Part shown: piece by piece, positions 8,525-16,858 of the stretch
Position numbering within the stretch: position 1 is the stretch's first letter
How the letters are laid out: every line of letters starts with the position of its first letter
Source: Dorea sp. AF36-15AT
Lineage (GTDB): Bacteria; Bacillota; Clostridia; Lachnospirales; Lachnospiraceae
NCBI RefSeq assembly: GCF_003477705.1
Contig: NZ_QUDV01000005.1
Span: 124,001 to 188,000 of the forward strand
Direction of reading: 5' to 3'
Length of the DNA stretch: 64,000 bases
Made by a program: the position numbers and the translations under genes
Notes under the pieces: model-generated
Database searches by the model: none
What the model was told of the DNA's origin: nothing
Seen by the model: only the letters and a program-made list of their open reading frames with translations

Positions 8525-9385
8525 ATGTTAGCAACATTAAAAGAAGTACTGCAGGAAGCAGAAGATAAAAAAATTGCGATCGGAGCATTTGACACACCGA
8601 ACCTTGAAAGCCTTTGTGCAGCAATCGCAGCAGCAGAGGAAGTGGAGCTTCCTACTATTATAATGCATGCACAGTGCCATGAAGAATTGTGCCCGCTTGA
8701 TGTAATCGGACCTATCATGGTAGAACGCGCTAAGAAAGCTAGAGTTCCGGTATGTGTAATGTTGGATCACGGTGAGGATCTAGATTATCTGAAGCGATCT
8801 CTGGAAATGGGATTCACAGCAGTTATGTATGATGGATCTACAACTCCATATGAGGAAAATGTTAAGACTACCTGTGAAGCAGTAAAGCTTGCGGCATCTT
8901 ATGGAGCAGACGTAGAGGCAGAGTTCGGAAGCATGGGGAAAAGTGAATTTGGTGAAGGTACGCCAGGGGAAGAAGATGGTGCGAAGATCTACACGAATCC
9001 AGATATGGCAAAAGACTTTGTGGCTAAGACAGGTATCGCAGCACTGGCTTGCTCATTCGGAACCACACATGGTATCTATCTTACTGAGCCAAAGCTGAAC
9101 TTTGATATCGTAAAAGATGTACGTGCCAAGGCAGATGGTATCCCGGTAGTCATGCATGGGGGATCCGGTGTAAGTGAAGCGGACTACCATCAGGCAATCG
9201 TAGCAGGTGTCCGTAAGATCAACTACTTTACTTATATGGACAAGGCAGCCGGAAATGCAGCGGCAGAATATATCGCATCTGTAGAAGAAGGCAAGCCATA
9301 CTTTTATTCAGCATTGCGCCTGAAAGCAATGGATGCAATGAAAGAAGACATTAAGAGAGCAATGTTAGTATTTGATGGTAAATAA
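8525..9385 (+). CDS. Class II (zinc) fructose/tagatose-bisphosphate-type aldolase
   Basis: 286 residues. Zn ligands are visible in LDHGED, in AEFGSMG (Glu), in TTHGIYL and in VMHGGSG. It would cleave a ketose 1-phosphate or 1,6-bisphosphate to DHAP and an aldehyde. GAY/FbaA/KbaY-like paralogs next to sugar importers often act on deoxy or rare sugars, so the substrate stays open. TTAGGAGGG precedes the ATG. It lies 151 bases after the permease, and its codons are richer in G and C than the importer genes. It could feed an aldehyde or polyol product toward the glycyl radical enzyme, but that link is inference. Confidence 0.9.
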   Translation: MLATLKEVLQEAEDKKIAIGAFDTPNLESLCAAIAAAEEVELPTIIMHAQCHEELCPLDVIGPIMVERAKKARVPVCVMLDHGEDLDYLKRSLEMGFTAVMYDGSTTPYEENVKTTCEAVKLAASYGADVEAEFGSMGKSEFGEGTPGEEDGAKIYTNPDMAKDFVAKTGIAALACSFGTTHGIYLTEPKLNFDIVKDVRAKADGIPVVMHGGSGVSEADYHQAIVAGVRKINYFTYMDKAAGNAAAEYIASVEEGKPYFYSALRLKAMDAMKEDIKRAMLVFDGK

Positions 9386-9441
9386 AAAATATATATACTA
9401 TAAAGAAGAGACAGGGGCTGTCGAGAAATGATAGTTCCAAA

Positions 9442-9480
9442 CAGGGGCAGCGTGACTCGCATGAGTCACTCCTGCCCCTG
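9442..9480. repeat. Long hairpin
   Basis: CAGGGGCAG and GTGACTC pair with GAGTCAC and CTGCCCCTG around a GCAT loop, with 1-2 unpaired bases between the two stem segments. There is no T-run, so it is more likely part of the decayed element than a plain terminator, though it could stop readthrough from the aldolase gene. Confidence 0.6.
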
Positions 9481-9522
9481 AAATTTATCCTCTGAAAAGA
9501 GAAAAAGATAGCTTTATAATGG

Positions 9523-9792
9523 AACTATGTTAAAGAATCCAACACGAATATCCAGATTGAAGAAAGAATCCTGAAACGAAAGAAGAGGTCAATCCAGATG
9601 GAGGGGCACCTTGAAGATATCAAGGAGAATGAAAACTTCTGGCATTTTAACTACCGGTCAGAGGAAAAAGTATATAAAGAATTCATGCTGTATGCGATTG
9701 GCAGGAATATCATGAAATACCATCGCTTTTTACATTATGAGATTGAGAAATACGAAGGGAAAAGGAGCAGAAAACCATTTAACGAAGGGTGA
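9523..9792 (+). pseudogene. 3' fragment of an IS1182-family-like transposase
   Basis: An open frame follows a stop at 9517-9519 and runs to TGA 9790-9792. It reads RSIQMEGHLEDIKEN, then FWHFNYRSEEKVYKEF, then LYAIGRNIMKYH. This matches the order and spacing of the C-terminal IS1182 pattern (RSIQxEGxFGxLKxD, FxRFxxRG, FLLxxxxYNxxK), with several conserved residues changed. The catalytic core is missing. I read it as a relic, not an expressed gene. Confidence 0.5.
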
Positions 9793-9865
9793 GCTTCAAG
9801 AAATCCAAACAAGGGGAGTTTGCGTCCTGTAATAAGAGTTACAAAAGAGAAGAGACAGTCCACTG

Positions 9866-9897
9866 GAGAATTCAGTTCTTAAGAAGACTGAATTCTC
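9866..9897. repeat. Inverted repeat at the end of the decayed element
   Basis: GAGAATTCAGT (9866-9876) and ACTGAATTCTC (9887-9897) are perfect inverse copies around a 10-base loop. It could be an element end or the terminator of hydF on the minus strand. Confidence 0.5.
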
Positions 9898-9964
9898 TGG
9901 GATTATCTCTTTCCTGTGTGTCAGGAGCTAAAAAGCGGTATTAACCGACAACCATTATTTGATG

Positions 9965-11185
9965 CTACAGATTATAATTAAATACCTCCAGACTTCTTTC
10001 CAGTATTCCATGCATATGTGCGATAGCTGTTCCGTAATTGGTCATTGGGATGCCTGCATCCTCAGCACATTTCATGCGATATTTCATTTCACGTTCATTT
10101 AGCATGCAGCCTCCACAGTGGATGATCAGCTTATACTGGTCGAGTTCCAGTGGGAATTCAGTTCCGCTGGTGAATTCATAAGTGAGGTTCTTTCCGGTGT
10201 GCTGTTTCAGCCAGTTCGGCAGCTTTTCTGTACCGATGTCACCGCATTGTCTGTGATGGGTACAGCCTTCAGAGATCAGGACTTTGTCACCGTCTTCCAA
10301 AGTATCGATTGCCTGTGCGCCATTTACCAGACTTTTTAGATTGCCCTTATATCTGGCGAAAAGAATGGAGAAAGAAGTCATCGGTATGTCATGAGGTGTG
10401 TCTTTGGCAACGCGACCGAATACCTGACTGTCAGTAATGACGAGAGAAGGCTTTCGTCCAAGAGAATCTAAGGTCTCTTTTAATTCCGTATCCTGAACAA
10501 CAATGGATATTGCTCTGGAATCCAGGATATCTCGGATAGTCTGTTGTTGTGGAAGAATTAAACGACCTTTCGGCGCAGCTTTATCTACAGGCACGACTAG
10601 CACGATGAAGTCAGACGGATGAATCAGGTCGCCAACGATTCTGCGGTCAGAATCCTGATCCGGGGCGAGACTGGCGATGCGGTCTTTTAATTCCTGAATA
10701 TGAATTCTTTTCTCAGCACTTACCGGAATAATATGTTCAGAATCAGCCTGACAGACAGCGAGTGCATTTGTCAGAGCATTAAGATCTTCTGTTAGTTCGC
10801 ATTTGTTCAAGACAACAAGATAAGGAATATTTTTCTTCTGAATCTGCTTTAAAATACGTAGGTCTTCATCCGTAACACCGTAACCGCTGTCGATGATCAG
10901 CAGAGCAATATCCGTCTTATTCAGCATCTGATATGCTTTGCGGATGCGAAGTGCGCCTAGCTCACCTACATCATCCAGACCTGGGGTATCGATAACAACA
11001 ACCGGACCAAGCGGCAGTAATTCCATGGACTTTATGACAGGGTCGGTGGTGGTGCCTTCGATATCGGAGACGATTGCCAGATTCTGTCCGGTGATTGCAT
11101 TGATAATGCTGGATTTCCCGGCGTTCCGTCTTCCAAACAGACCAATATGTATGCGTTCGCCGGATGGCGTATTATTTAAGCTCAT
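9965..11185 (-). CDS. hydF: [FeFe]-hydrogenase maturation GTPase HydF
   Basis: 406 residues. The N-terminal GTPase domain has G1 GRRNAGKS (about 18-25), DTPGLDD and NKCE. The C-terminal part carries the HydF cluster ligands in CxH...HCxxC form: Cys308 and His310 in GCTHHRQCG, then His356, Cys357 and Cys360 in HCGGC. HydF is the scaffold on which HydE and HydG build the 2Fe subcluster that is handed to the hydrogenase. The start ATG at 11185 has GGAGGATTC just upstream; the frame extends to 11212 without a better site. It follows the degV gene by 70 bases on the same strand. hydE, hydG and the hydrogenase are not in the window. Confidence 0.95.
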   Translation of the reverse strand: MSLNNTPSGERIHIGLFGRRNAGKSSIINAITGQNLAIVSDIEGTTTDPVIKSMELLPLGPVVVIDTPGLDDVGELGALRIRKAYQMLNKTDIALLIIDSGYGVTDEDLRILKQIQKKNIPYLVVLNKCELTEDLNALTNALAVCQADSEHIIPVSAEKRIHIQELKDRIASLAPDQDSDRRIVGDLIHPSDFIVLVVPVDKAAPKGRLILPQQQTIRDILDSRAISIVVQDTELKETLDSLGRKPSLVITDSQVFGRVAKDTPHDIPMTSFSILFARYKGNLKSLVNGAQAIDTLEDGDKVLISEGCTHHRQCGDIGTEKLPNWLKQHTGKNLTYEFTSGTEFPLELDQYKLIIHCGGCMLNEREMKYRMKCAEDAGIPMTNYGTAIAHMHGILERSLEVFNYNL

Positions 11186-11255
11186 AAAAGAATCCTCCTT
11201 GAGTAAAATCATGTATAAGATTCAGTTTACGCCTATTCGGAACAATGTGCAATTA

Positions 11256-12107
11256 TTATTCTGTAAATCCTGCCAATCCAAAGGCGGCTGGTCCGCCATG
11301 AGTTGTGATAACGCCATTCGCCTGAAGCCATTGAATCTTTTGAAAACCACATTCTTTTGCAGTCTCTTCTGCAATTATCCGTATATCATCGGAGAGACCG
11401 ACAGTACGGACAAACCACAGAATGCTGCGGTCAAGGTTATAATCCTCTATATAGTCTAAGATCAGCTGTCGGGCAATTTTTTTCATTTTGCCACGGTACT
11501 TTTTAGTAGCAACCAGTTTACCGTCCTGGATTTCAATGCATGGATGGATGTGTAGAATACGGCTTCCCAGGCAGACAGCATTACTAACACGGCCGCCTGC
11601 TTTCAAAAATTCCAGGTTGTCTGGAAGAAAGCACATTCTGGTGCGGGCAGAGAGTGCTTTTGAAGCAGACACAGCTTCAGAAAGAGTCATGTGTGGATTC
11701 TTCTGCAATAATTCGGCAATGGCGATTACGATGGCTGCCTGTCCGATGGATACCTGTTTGGTATCTAACATTGTCACATAATCCCGATCCTCAGATGCGA
11801 TTACAGCGCTTTGGTAAGAACAGGTGGTGACAGCAGAATAAGCCAGATAAAGAATCTGGGCATTCGGATGCGCGGTGTGGATGGCATCAAATACCAGCAT
11901 GAAGTCATCCGGAGAACATCCGCTTGTTCTTGGAAGCTTACCGGTTTCTTTATAATAATCACAGATTTTCTGAACCGGGAAAGAACCGTCATCCATAGTA
12001 TGGCTGTCAAAGGTAACGTGCATCGGTACTAAAGTAATATTGTATTTAGCGGCTAATTCCGGTGTTATGTCAGAACCGGTCTCAGCGACGATTATAATAG
12101 GATTCAT
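11256..12107 (-). CDS. DegV family fatty-acid-binding protein
   Basis: 283 residues. The family opening IIVAETGSDI and the second landmark LPRTSGCSPDDF are present, followed by the LKAGGRVSNAV segment. DegV/FakB proteins bind a fatty acid and present it to the FakA kinase for phosphorylation. Many Lachnospiraceae carry several paralogs, and another lies at 17070. AAAGGAGATT precedes the ATG. It is upstream of hydF on the same strand, probably in one transcript; the pairing does not by itself explain a shared role. Confidence 0.9.
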   Translation of the reverse strand: MNPIIIVAETGSDITPELAAKYNITLVPMHVTFDSHTMDDGSFPVQKICDYYKETGKLPRTSGCSPDDFMLVFDAIHTAHPNAQILYLAYSAVTTCSYQSAVIASEDRDYVTMLDTKQVSIGQAAIVIAIAELLQKNPHMTLSEAVSASKALSARTRMCFLPDNLEFLKAGGRVSNAVCLGSRILHIHPCIEIQDGKLVATKKYRGKMKKIARQLILDYIEDYNLDRSILWFVRTVGLSDDIRIIAEETAKECGFQKIQWLQANGVITTHGGPAAFGLAGFTE

Positions 12108-12235
12108 GAGAATCTCCTTTCACATAGCTGTAATATTTAGAAACTAGAAACATTATAAGTGGTAACTGATACTACGTCAATAGATTTGATGATCAAAATA
12201 ATTGAATGACAAATTAATTGTAATTATTGCATCAT

Positions 12236-12264
12236 TTGACAAATGAAAGCGCATTAGGTATCAT
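12236..12264 (+). promoter_or_regulatory. Promoter of the small membrane protein/PflX-like operon
   Basis: -35 TTGACA (12236-12241), a 17-base spacer, -10 TATCAT (12259-12264), about 44 bases before the ATG at 12308. Confidence 0.6.
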
Positions 12265-12307
12265 GAAAATATTATGGAATTAGATATGAGATGAAAGGAT
12301 GAAAAGT

Positions 12308-12598
12308 ATGGAAACATTTGATCTGATTATTACAATCGGTTGTCTGATCGTTGGATTTATGATGCTGACAGGAAGAGGAGATGTCCTTTTGAATGATAAG
12401 GATGCTGCTCAGCGGAATAAGCTGTATGATATGAAGAAGGCACAGAAAGGATATGGAGTTGCTTTTATTGTGATCGGTGCAGCATCTGCTGTCAGCATGC
12501 GTGTGAAGACACAGATGGGATTTGTGATTTATCTGGTTGTTGTAATCGTATCTCTGGCAGCCAGTGTTGTATATATGAAGAAGTGCTGTAAAAAGTAA
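12308..12598 (+). CDS. Small membrane protein, DUF3784-like
   Basis: 96 residues with three hydrophobic segments (about 4-22, 45-62 and 70-88), separated by a charged loop RNKLYDMKKAQKGYG, and a basic Cys-rich tail (KKCCKK). The layout resembles DUF3784-type small membrane proteins of Clostridia, but I cannot assign it firmly. ATG 12308 sits 9 bases after AAAGG; the upstream in-frame ATG at 12299 touches that site directly. It ends one base before the radical SAM gene and is probably translationally coupled to it. Confidence 0.7.
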   Translation: METFDLIITIGCLIVGFMMLTGRGDVLLNDKDAAQRNKLYDMKKAQKGYGVAFIVIGAASAVSMRVKTQMGFVIYLVVVIVSLAASVVYMKKCCKK

Positions 12599-12599
12599 T

Positions 12600-13493
12600 A
12601 TGAGTGGATGTGTATTGTGTCCGCGTCACTGCATGGTGATGCGGGATAATGGAGAAAAAGGATTCTGCCGGGAGACGAATCATCTGCGTGTGGCGAGAGC
12701 CGCCTTACATATGTGGGAAGAACCTTGCATCTCTGGAGAAGAAGGATCGGGGACAGTATTTTTTACAGGTTGTAATCTCAGATGTGTGTACTGTCAGAAT
12801 TATGATCTGTCAAGAAGCGTAACGGGGAAAGAGATTACTATATCAAGGCTTGCAGAGATATTTTTGGAATTGCAGCAAAAGGGGGCAAATAATATCAATC
12901 TGGTGACGCCGACACATTTTGTACCGCAGATTATCGAGGCATTGAAATGTGCCAAAGTTCGGGGATTACATCTGCCTGTTATATACAATACCGGAGGATA
13001 CGAGTCAGAAGAGACGCTTGCTATGCTGGATGGATGGGTCGATGCTTATCTGCCGGATTTTAAATACTGGGATAGTGAGCAGGCATTGCGGTATTCCAGG
13101 GCAGAGGATTATCCGGAGACTGTGAAAAAAGCAATTCGTGAGATGTACCGGCAGACCGGTGCATGCAGATTTGATATGGACGGAAAGATTCAGAAGGGTG
13201 TGATCGTACGTCATCTGTTGCTTCCGGGAGAACTTAAGGCGGCGAAAAGGATTGTGCAGTATCTCTATGAGACGTATGGCGATTCTGTCTATATGAGCCT
13301 GATGAATCAGTATACGCCGTTAGAGACTCTGGATACTGTGAGGTATCCGGAACTTGGAAGAAAAGTAACGGAAAAGGAATACGATGCGCTTGTAGATTAT
13401 GCCATAGATCTGGGTGTGGAATGTGCGTATATCCAGGAAGGAGATACGGCAGAAGAGAGCTTCATCCCGCCATTTACGTTGGAAGGTGTATAA
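12600..13493 (+). CDS. Radical SAM protein, PflX-like (COG1313)
   Basis: 297 residues. The radical SAM triad is in CNLRCVYC. An N-terminal Cys cluster (CVLCPRHC and later GFC) is typical of the PflX/COG1313 group, which resembles pyruvate formate-lyase activases but has no established substrate. The segment VTPTHFVPQI and the C-terminal CAYIQEGD also match the group. It starts one base after the stop of the membrane protein gene, with no separate strong ribosome site. The transcript ends at the hairpin at 13507-13550. Confidence 0.88.
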   Translation: MSGCVLCPRHCMVMRDNGEKGFCRETNHLRVARAALHMWEEPCISGEEGSGTVFFTGCNLRCVYCQNYDLSRSVTGKEITISRLAEIFLELQQKGANNINLVTPTHFVPQIIEALKCAKVRGLHLPVIYNTGGYESEETLAMLDGWVDAYLPDFKYWDSEQALRYSRAEDYPETVKKAIREMYRQTGACRFDMDGKIQKGVIVRHLLLPGELKAAKRIVQYLYETYGDSVYMSLMNQYTPLETLDTVRYPELGRKVTEKEYDALVDYAIDLGVECAYIQEGDTAEESFIPPFTLEGV

Positions 13494-13506
13494 GGTCATG
13501 AAAAAA

Positions 13507-13550
13507 AGGAAGATATCACAGTGAAAACGGTGATGTCTTCCTTTTTTGAT
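13507..13550. terminator. Bidirectional terminator
   Basis: AGGAAGATATCAC and GTGATGTCTTCCT form a stem flanked by A-run on the left and T-run on the right. It can therefore stop both the PflX-like gene (+) and the symporter gene (-), which converge here. Confidence 0.8.
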
Positions 13551-13561
13551 TATAATCGTTT

Positions 13562-14965
13562 TTACAGAATGCCCAAAGACTGCAGTAATAAGAAGAACAG
13601 CAAAATCGGGGTTACGTATTTTACCATAACGATGTACAGTCCTTTACGGCTGAACTTGGCACCGCTCTTGGTAACTTCGTTGATAATAGTATCCGTTCCC
13701 AGTACCCATCCGACCATAATGCAGGTTGAAATTGCAACGATCGGCATCATAATCATGTTGCTGAGGTAATCCAGTACATCCAGAACCTGGGCTACAGATC
13801 CGTTCGGTAGCGGAAGTTCAAAGTAGAATACGTTGTAACCAAGGCATACGATGATACCTACGACAATTGCGTAGATCAGTGACAGGGCTACACTTTTATT
13901 ACGGGAAATCTTCCATTTATCCATCAGACCGGATACGATTGCTTCCATGACGGATACAGATGATGTGATCGCGGCAAAGGTAACGGTTACAAAGAACAGG
14001 ATACCGATTGCGATGCCTGCTTTACCCATAGCAGCAAATACCTTTGGCAGGGATACAAACATCAGTCCCGGTCCGGCCGACATACCTTCGATACCGGAGA
14101 AAGTGTAGATTGCCGGAATAATCATCAGTCCTGCAAGGAGGGCAACCAGTGTATCAAAGAATTCAATCTGATTAATAGATGACATCAGGTTAACATCGTC
14201 TTTTACATAAGAACCGTAGGTGATCATGATACCCATGGCAACACTGATGGAGAAGAACAACTGTCCGATAGCATCCATCAGAAGCAGGAAAAATCCTTTG
14301 ATTGTCATACCTTCAAAGTTCGGTATCAGATAAATCTTAAGTCCTTCTAATCCGGTACGTGTGATACCATCTGCATCGGTGTTATGCAGTGTCAATGAGA
14401 AGAAAGAAATACCGATGATCAGTATGACCAGGATTGGCATCAAAATACGGCTGTATTTCTCAATACCTTTGTTAACACCACTGATTACAACAAATGCGGT
14501 CAATCCCATGTAAATGATCATCCAGATGATCGGTGACCACTGGCTGGTAATATGACCGGTAAAATAGCCGTCGGCTGCAGCATTTACACCGTCTCCGGTG
14601 AGGAATGCGAACAGATACTTGAGTACCCACCCACCGATGGTGCAGTAGTAAGGCAGAATGATGACAGGCACCATCCATGCAAGGAATCCGGTCGGTGCGA
14701 ACTTTTTATTCAGCATGCCGTAAGCGGTAAGCGGTCCCTGTTTGGTCTTGCGTCCCATGGAAATCTCCGTGATAAGCAGGGTAAAACCAAAGGTCAGTGC
14801 AAGAATGATGTATACGAAGATAAAGGTACCTCCTCCATTCTTAGCTGCCAGATAAGGAAAACGCCAAATGTTTCCAAGACCTACAGCACTTCCGGCTGCG
14901 GCCATAACAAAGCCCAGCGAGCCGGTAAAGTTGCCACGCTTATGATGATGTGAATTGTTACTCAT
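13562..14965 (-). CDS. Neurotransmitter:sodium symporter family transporter
   Basis: 467 residues, about 11-12 membrane segments. The N-terminal signature AAAGSAVGLGNIWRFPYL is that of the LeuT/SNF family. Bacterial members take up amino acids or related amines with sodium. It lies downstream of the marR-alcohol dehydrogenase pair on the same strand. Its ribosome binding site lies in one arm of a 15-bp inverted repeat in the leader (14971-15043), which may hold back translation. The substrate is not readable from sequence. Confidence 0.92.
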   Translation of the reverse strand: MSNNSHHHKRGNFTGSLGFVMAAAGSAVGLGNIWRFPYLAAKNGGGTFIFVYIILALTFGFTLLITEISMGRKTKQGPLTAYGMLNKKFAPTGFLAWMVPVIILPYYCTIGGWVLKYLFAFLTGDGVNAAADGYFTGHITSQWSPIIWMIIYMGLTAFVVISGVNKGIEKYSRILMPILVILIIGISFFSLTLHNTDADGITRTGLEGLKIYLIPNFEGMTIKGFFLLLMDAIGQLFFSISVAMGIMITYGSYVKDDVNLMSSINQIEFFDTLVALLAGLMIIPAIYTFSGIEGMSAGPGLMFVSLPKVFAAMGKAGIAIGILFFVTVTFAAITSSVSVMEAIVSGLMDKWKISRNKSVALSLIYAIVVGIIVCLGYNVFYFELPLPNGSVAQVLDVLDYLSNMIMMPIVAISTCIMVGWVLGTDTIINEVTKSGAKFSRKGLYIVMVKYVTPILLFFLLLQSLGIL

Positions 14966-14970
14966 AAATA

Positions 14971-15043
14971 AACCCTCTCTTCCTTAATATGCGATATAAA
15001 TATACAATACACGTATTTATCTACTATAAAGGAAGAGAGGGTT
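14971..15043 (-). promoter_or_regulatory. Leader inverted repeat that covers the symporter ribosome binding site
   Basis: AACCCTCTCTTCCTT (14971-14985) and AAGGAAGAGAGGGTT (15029-15043) are perfect inverse copies separated by 43 AT-rich bases. On the minus-strand transcript the arm next to the start codon contains the purine-rich site GGAAGAGAGG, and the upstream arm can pair with it. A switch, an RNA-binding-protein site, or a processing hairpin are all possible. Confidence 0.6.
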
Positions 15044-15065
15044 CTGCGCAATAAAAAAATACAAT

Positions 15066-16271
15066 TTAGTTTATTTGCATCAATGATTCATAAAATAGTT
15101 CAAGTTCTGAGGCGTTCATCAGCACTGGAACCGGGTATAATGGGTTGGCCTCCTTGTCTGCGTACCTGGCAAGACGAGGTATGTCTTCCTGTTTAATCTC
15201 CGGGATTGTGTCAGGAATGTCAAACCGGTGTTTCATATCTTTGATGGCGCTTATGAAACGTTCAGCAGCTTCAGCGTCTGACATTTTTTTGTCGGCGATG
15301 CCGGCGGCAATGGCAAGTTTATGTAATTTTTTGTGAATGCATTTACCATAAGATTCCAGTATCATTGGCAGGATTATTGCATTGGCCAGCCCATGAGGAA
15401 CATTGTATTCACCGCCCAGAGAATGGGCAACAGCATGGACATAGCCTACGTAGGATTTGGTAAATGCACAGCCGGCATAGAATGATGCGTGAAGCATATC
15501 ACGACGTGCATTGACGTTTCTGCCATCAGCGTAGACTGTATCAATATTTTCAAAGATCAGTTGTACAGCGTGCAACGCATCCCGTCTGGTGTGATAAGTA
15601 GTGGAACGCCCAATATATGCTTCCACGGCATGAGTCAGAGCATCCATTCCGGTTGTTGCTGTAATTGACGGTGGAAGGCTTAAAGTCACTTTCGGATCTA
15701 ATACGGCATACTTTGGAATCAATGGAAAGTCGTTGATCGCATATTTGTGCCGCGTCTCGGCATCGGTGATGACAGCGGCAAGGGTTGTCTCACTTCCGGT
15801 TCCGGCAGTCGTTGGAATGGCAATGAGCAACGGAAGTTTTTTACGTACTTTCAAGATGCCTTTCATCTGCGCCAGTGTTTTTTTCGGACGGGCGATACAG
15901 GCGCCAACAGCCTTGGCACAGTCCATGCTGGATCCCCCGCCGAAACCGATGATTGCATCACATGCATGATCGCGGTACAGTTCCAGAGCTTCTGCCACAT
16001 TAATTGTAGTAGGATTTGCAACGGTTCCGTCATAAATGACAAATGGAATAGCGGCACGTTCTAATGTATGTTCCAGGCGTTTGGTCAGTCCCAGGCTCCG
16101 AATGGAGGAGTCAGTAACGATCAGTACACAGGAGCAATGATTGCCGCGGATCACATCCGGAAGTTCCCGGACACTGCCTACAATCTGCGGTTTGCGATAA
16201 GGAAGTACTGGCAGTGCCAGACGGAATGCTGTCTGAAATACGCGGCAGTATATCTTTTTGAATATATTCAT
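15066..16271 (-). CDS. Iron-containing alcohol dehydrogenase
   Basis: 401 residues. The nucleotide-binding segment GFGGGSSMDCAKAVG and the iron ligands in MDALTHAVEAY and VGYVHAVAHSLGG are present. The last of these is the family hallmark. It would reduce aldehydes or ketones with NAD(P)H in the cytoplasm. The ATG overlaps the stop of the marR gene (ATGA at 16268-16271), so the two are translationally coupled. The MarR regulator probably controls it in response to a toxic or phenolic compound. An aldehyde-detoxifying role is possible but not shown. Confidence 0.93.
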   Translation of the reverse strand: MNIFKKIYCRVFQTAFRLALPVLPYRKPQIVGSVRELPDVIRGNHCSCVLIVTDSSIRSLGLTKRLEHTLERAAIPFVIYDGTVANPTTINVAEALELYRDHACDAIIGFGGGSSMDCAKAVGACIARPKKTLAQMKGILKVRKKLPLLIAIPTTAGTGSETTLAAVITDAETRHKYAINDFPLIPKYAVLDPKVTLSLPPSITATTGMDALTHAVEAYIGRSTTYHTRRDALHAVQLIFENIDTVYADGRNVNARRDMLHASFYAGCAFTKSYVGYVHAVAHSLGGEYNVPHGLANAIILPMILESYGKCIHKKLHKLAIAAGIADKKMSDAEAAERFISAIKDMKHRFDIPDTIPEIKQEDIPRLARYADKEANPLYPVPVLMNASELELFYESLMQIN

Positions 16272-16744
16272 GAGTTTTCTTGTCCTTTCTCTTCGAGTAC
16301 AGAGATCAATTGTTCCAGATTATCGGAAATGTGATAGAGTACCCGGTAAAATGTCTTAGTTTCTTCCATAGTAAGTCCATTGCGTCCGGCATCTACTGCC
16401 TGGCGGATCAGTTCAGAGACCTGACCTGCATAGGCACGTCCCTTGTCAGTAAGTACAGCTTTTGCCCGGTATTTTCTGCCTTCCTGCGGACCTGCCTGTT
16501 GGTAGGTGATCATTTCAAAGCTTTCCAGCTCCGACAGAATGCGGGAAATCGCAGCCTTGTCTTCCCGGCAGCGAATGCACAGCTCTGCGGCGGTCAGACC
16601 ATCTGGCGTAGTATATAAATAGTAGATACACATGGCATGGACACCCTTCAGACCGATTTCGCTCATGGAGAGTTTCTTGATTTTCTGTATACTTTTATAG
16701 ACGCTGGTTATACCTCCGGTCAGCAGTTCAAAACTATCGGTCAT
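16268..16744 (-). CDS. MarR family transcriptional regulator
   Basis: 158 residues with a winged helix-turn-helix in the middle (LTAAELCIRCREDKAAISRI, then GRKYRAKAVLTDKGRAYA as the wing). It is the first gene of the marR-alcohol dehydrogenase-symporter operon. Two palindromes that fit MarR operators (16773-16786 and 16812-16829) overlap its promoter, so it probably represses its own operon until a ligand releases it. The start lies next to GAGGAATT. The ligand is unknown. Confidence 0.92.
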   Translation of the reverse strand: MTDSFELLTGGITSVYKSIQKIKKLSMSEIGLKGVHAMCIYYLYTTPDGLTAAELCIRCREDKAAISRILSELESFEMITYQQAGPQEGRKYRAKAVLTDKGRAYAGQVSELIRQAVDAGRNGLTMEETKTFYRVLYHISDNLEQLISVLEEKGQENS

Positions 16745-16772
16745 AATAATTCCTCGTTTCGTATTAAAAATA

Positions 16773-16786
16773 GTTGATTTATCAAC
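16773..16786. promoter_or_regulatory. MarR operator 1
   Basis: GTTGATTTATCAAC is a perfect palindrome of the TTGATxxATCAA type used by MarR proteins. It is downstream of the operon promoter, where it would block elongation or clearance. Confidence 0.75.
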
Positions 16787-16795
16787 AACTATCTG

Positions 16796-16824
16796 CTATA
16801 GTAGCATAGTCATGTTGATATTTC
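16796..16824 (-). promoter_or_regulatory. Promoter of the marR operon
   Basis: On the minus strand: -35 TTGAAA, 17 bases, -10 TACTAT. The -35 box lies inside operator 2. Confidence 0.6.
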
Positions 16825-16829
16825 AACAT
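16812..16829. promoter_or_regulatory. MarR operator 2
   Basis: ATGTTGATATTTCAACAT is a palindrome (ATGTTGA-TATT-TCAACAT) sharing TTGAT/TCAA half-sites with operator 1. It overlaps the -35 box, so binding here would exclude RNA polymerase. Confidence 0.75.
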
Positions 16830-16858
16830 CTATTTTGAGAGAAACTTTGAATGAGATT

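Larger units (their letters stand above)
9386..9964. mobile_element. Decayed insertion sequence region (IS1182-like remnant)
   Basis: No intact gene. The stretch holds a near-perfect hairpin at 9442-9480, a short frame resembling the last part of an IS1182-type transposase (9523-9792), and a second inverted repeat at 9866-9897. The string AAGAGACAG occurs near both ends (about 9405 and 9850), but I cannot define true terminal repeats or a target duplication. Confidence 0.5.

Noticed and set aside
9598..9792. 64-residue protein-coding gene
   Set aside because: The frame continues upstream of its ATG and resembles only the tail of a transposase, so it is described as a pseudogene fragment.
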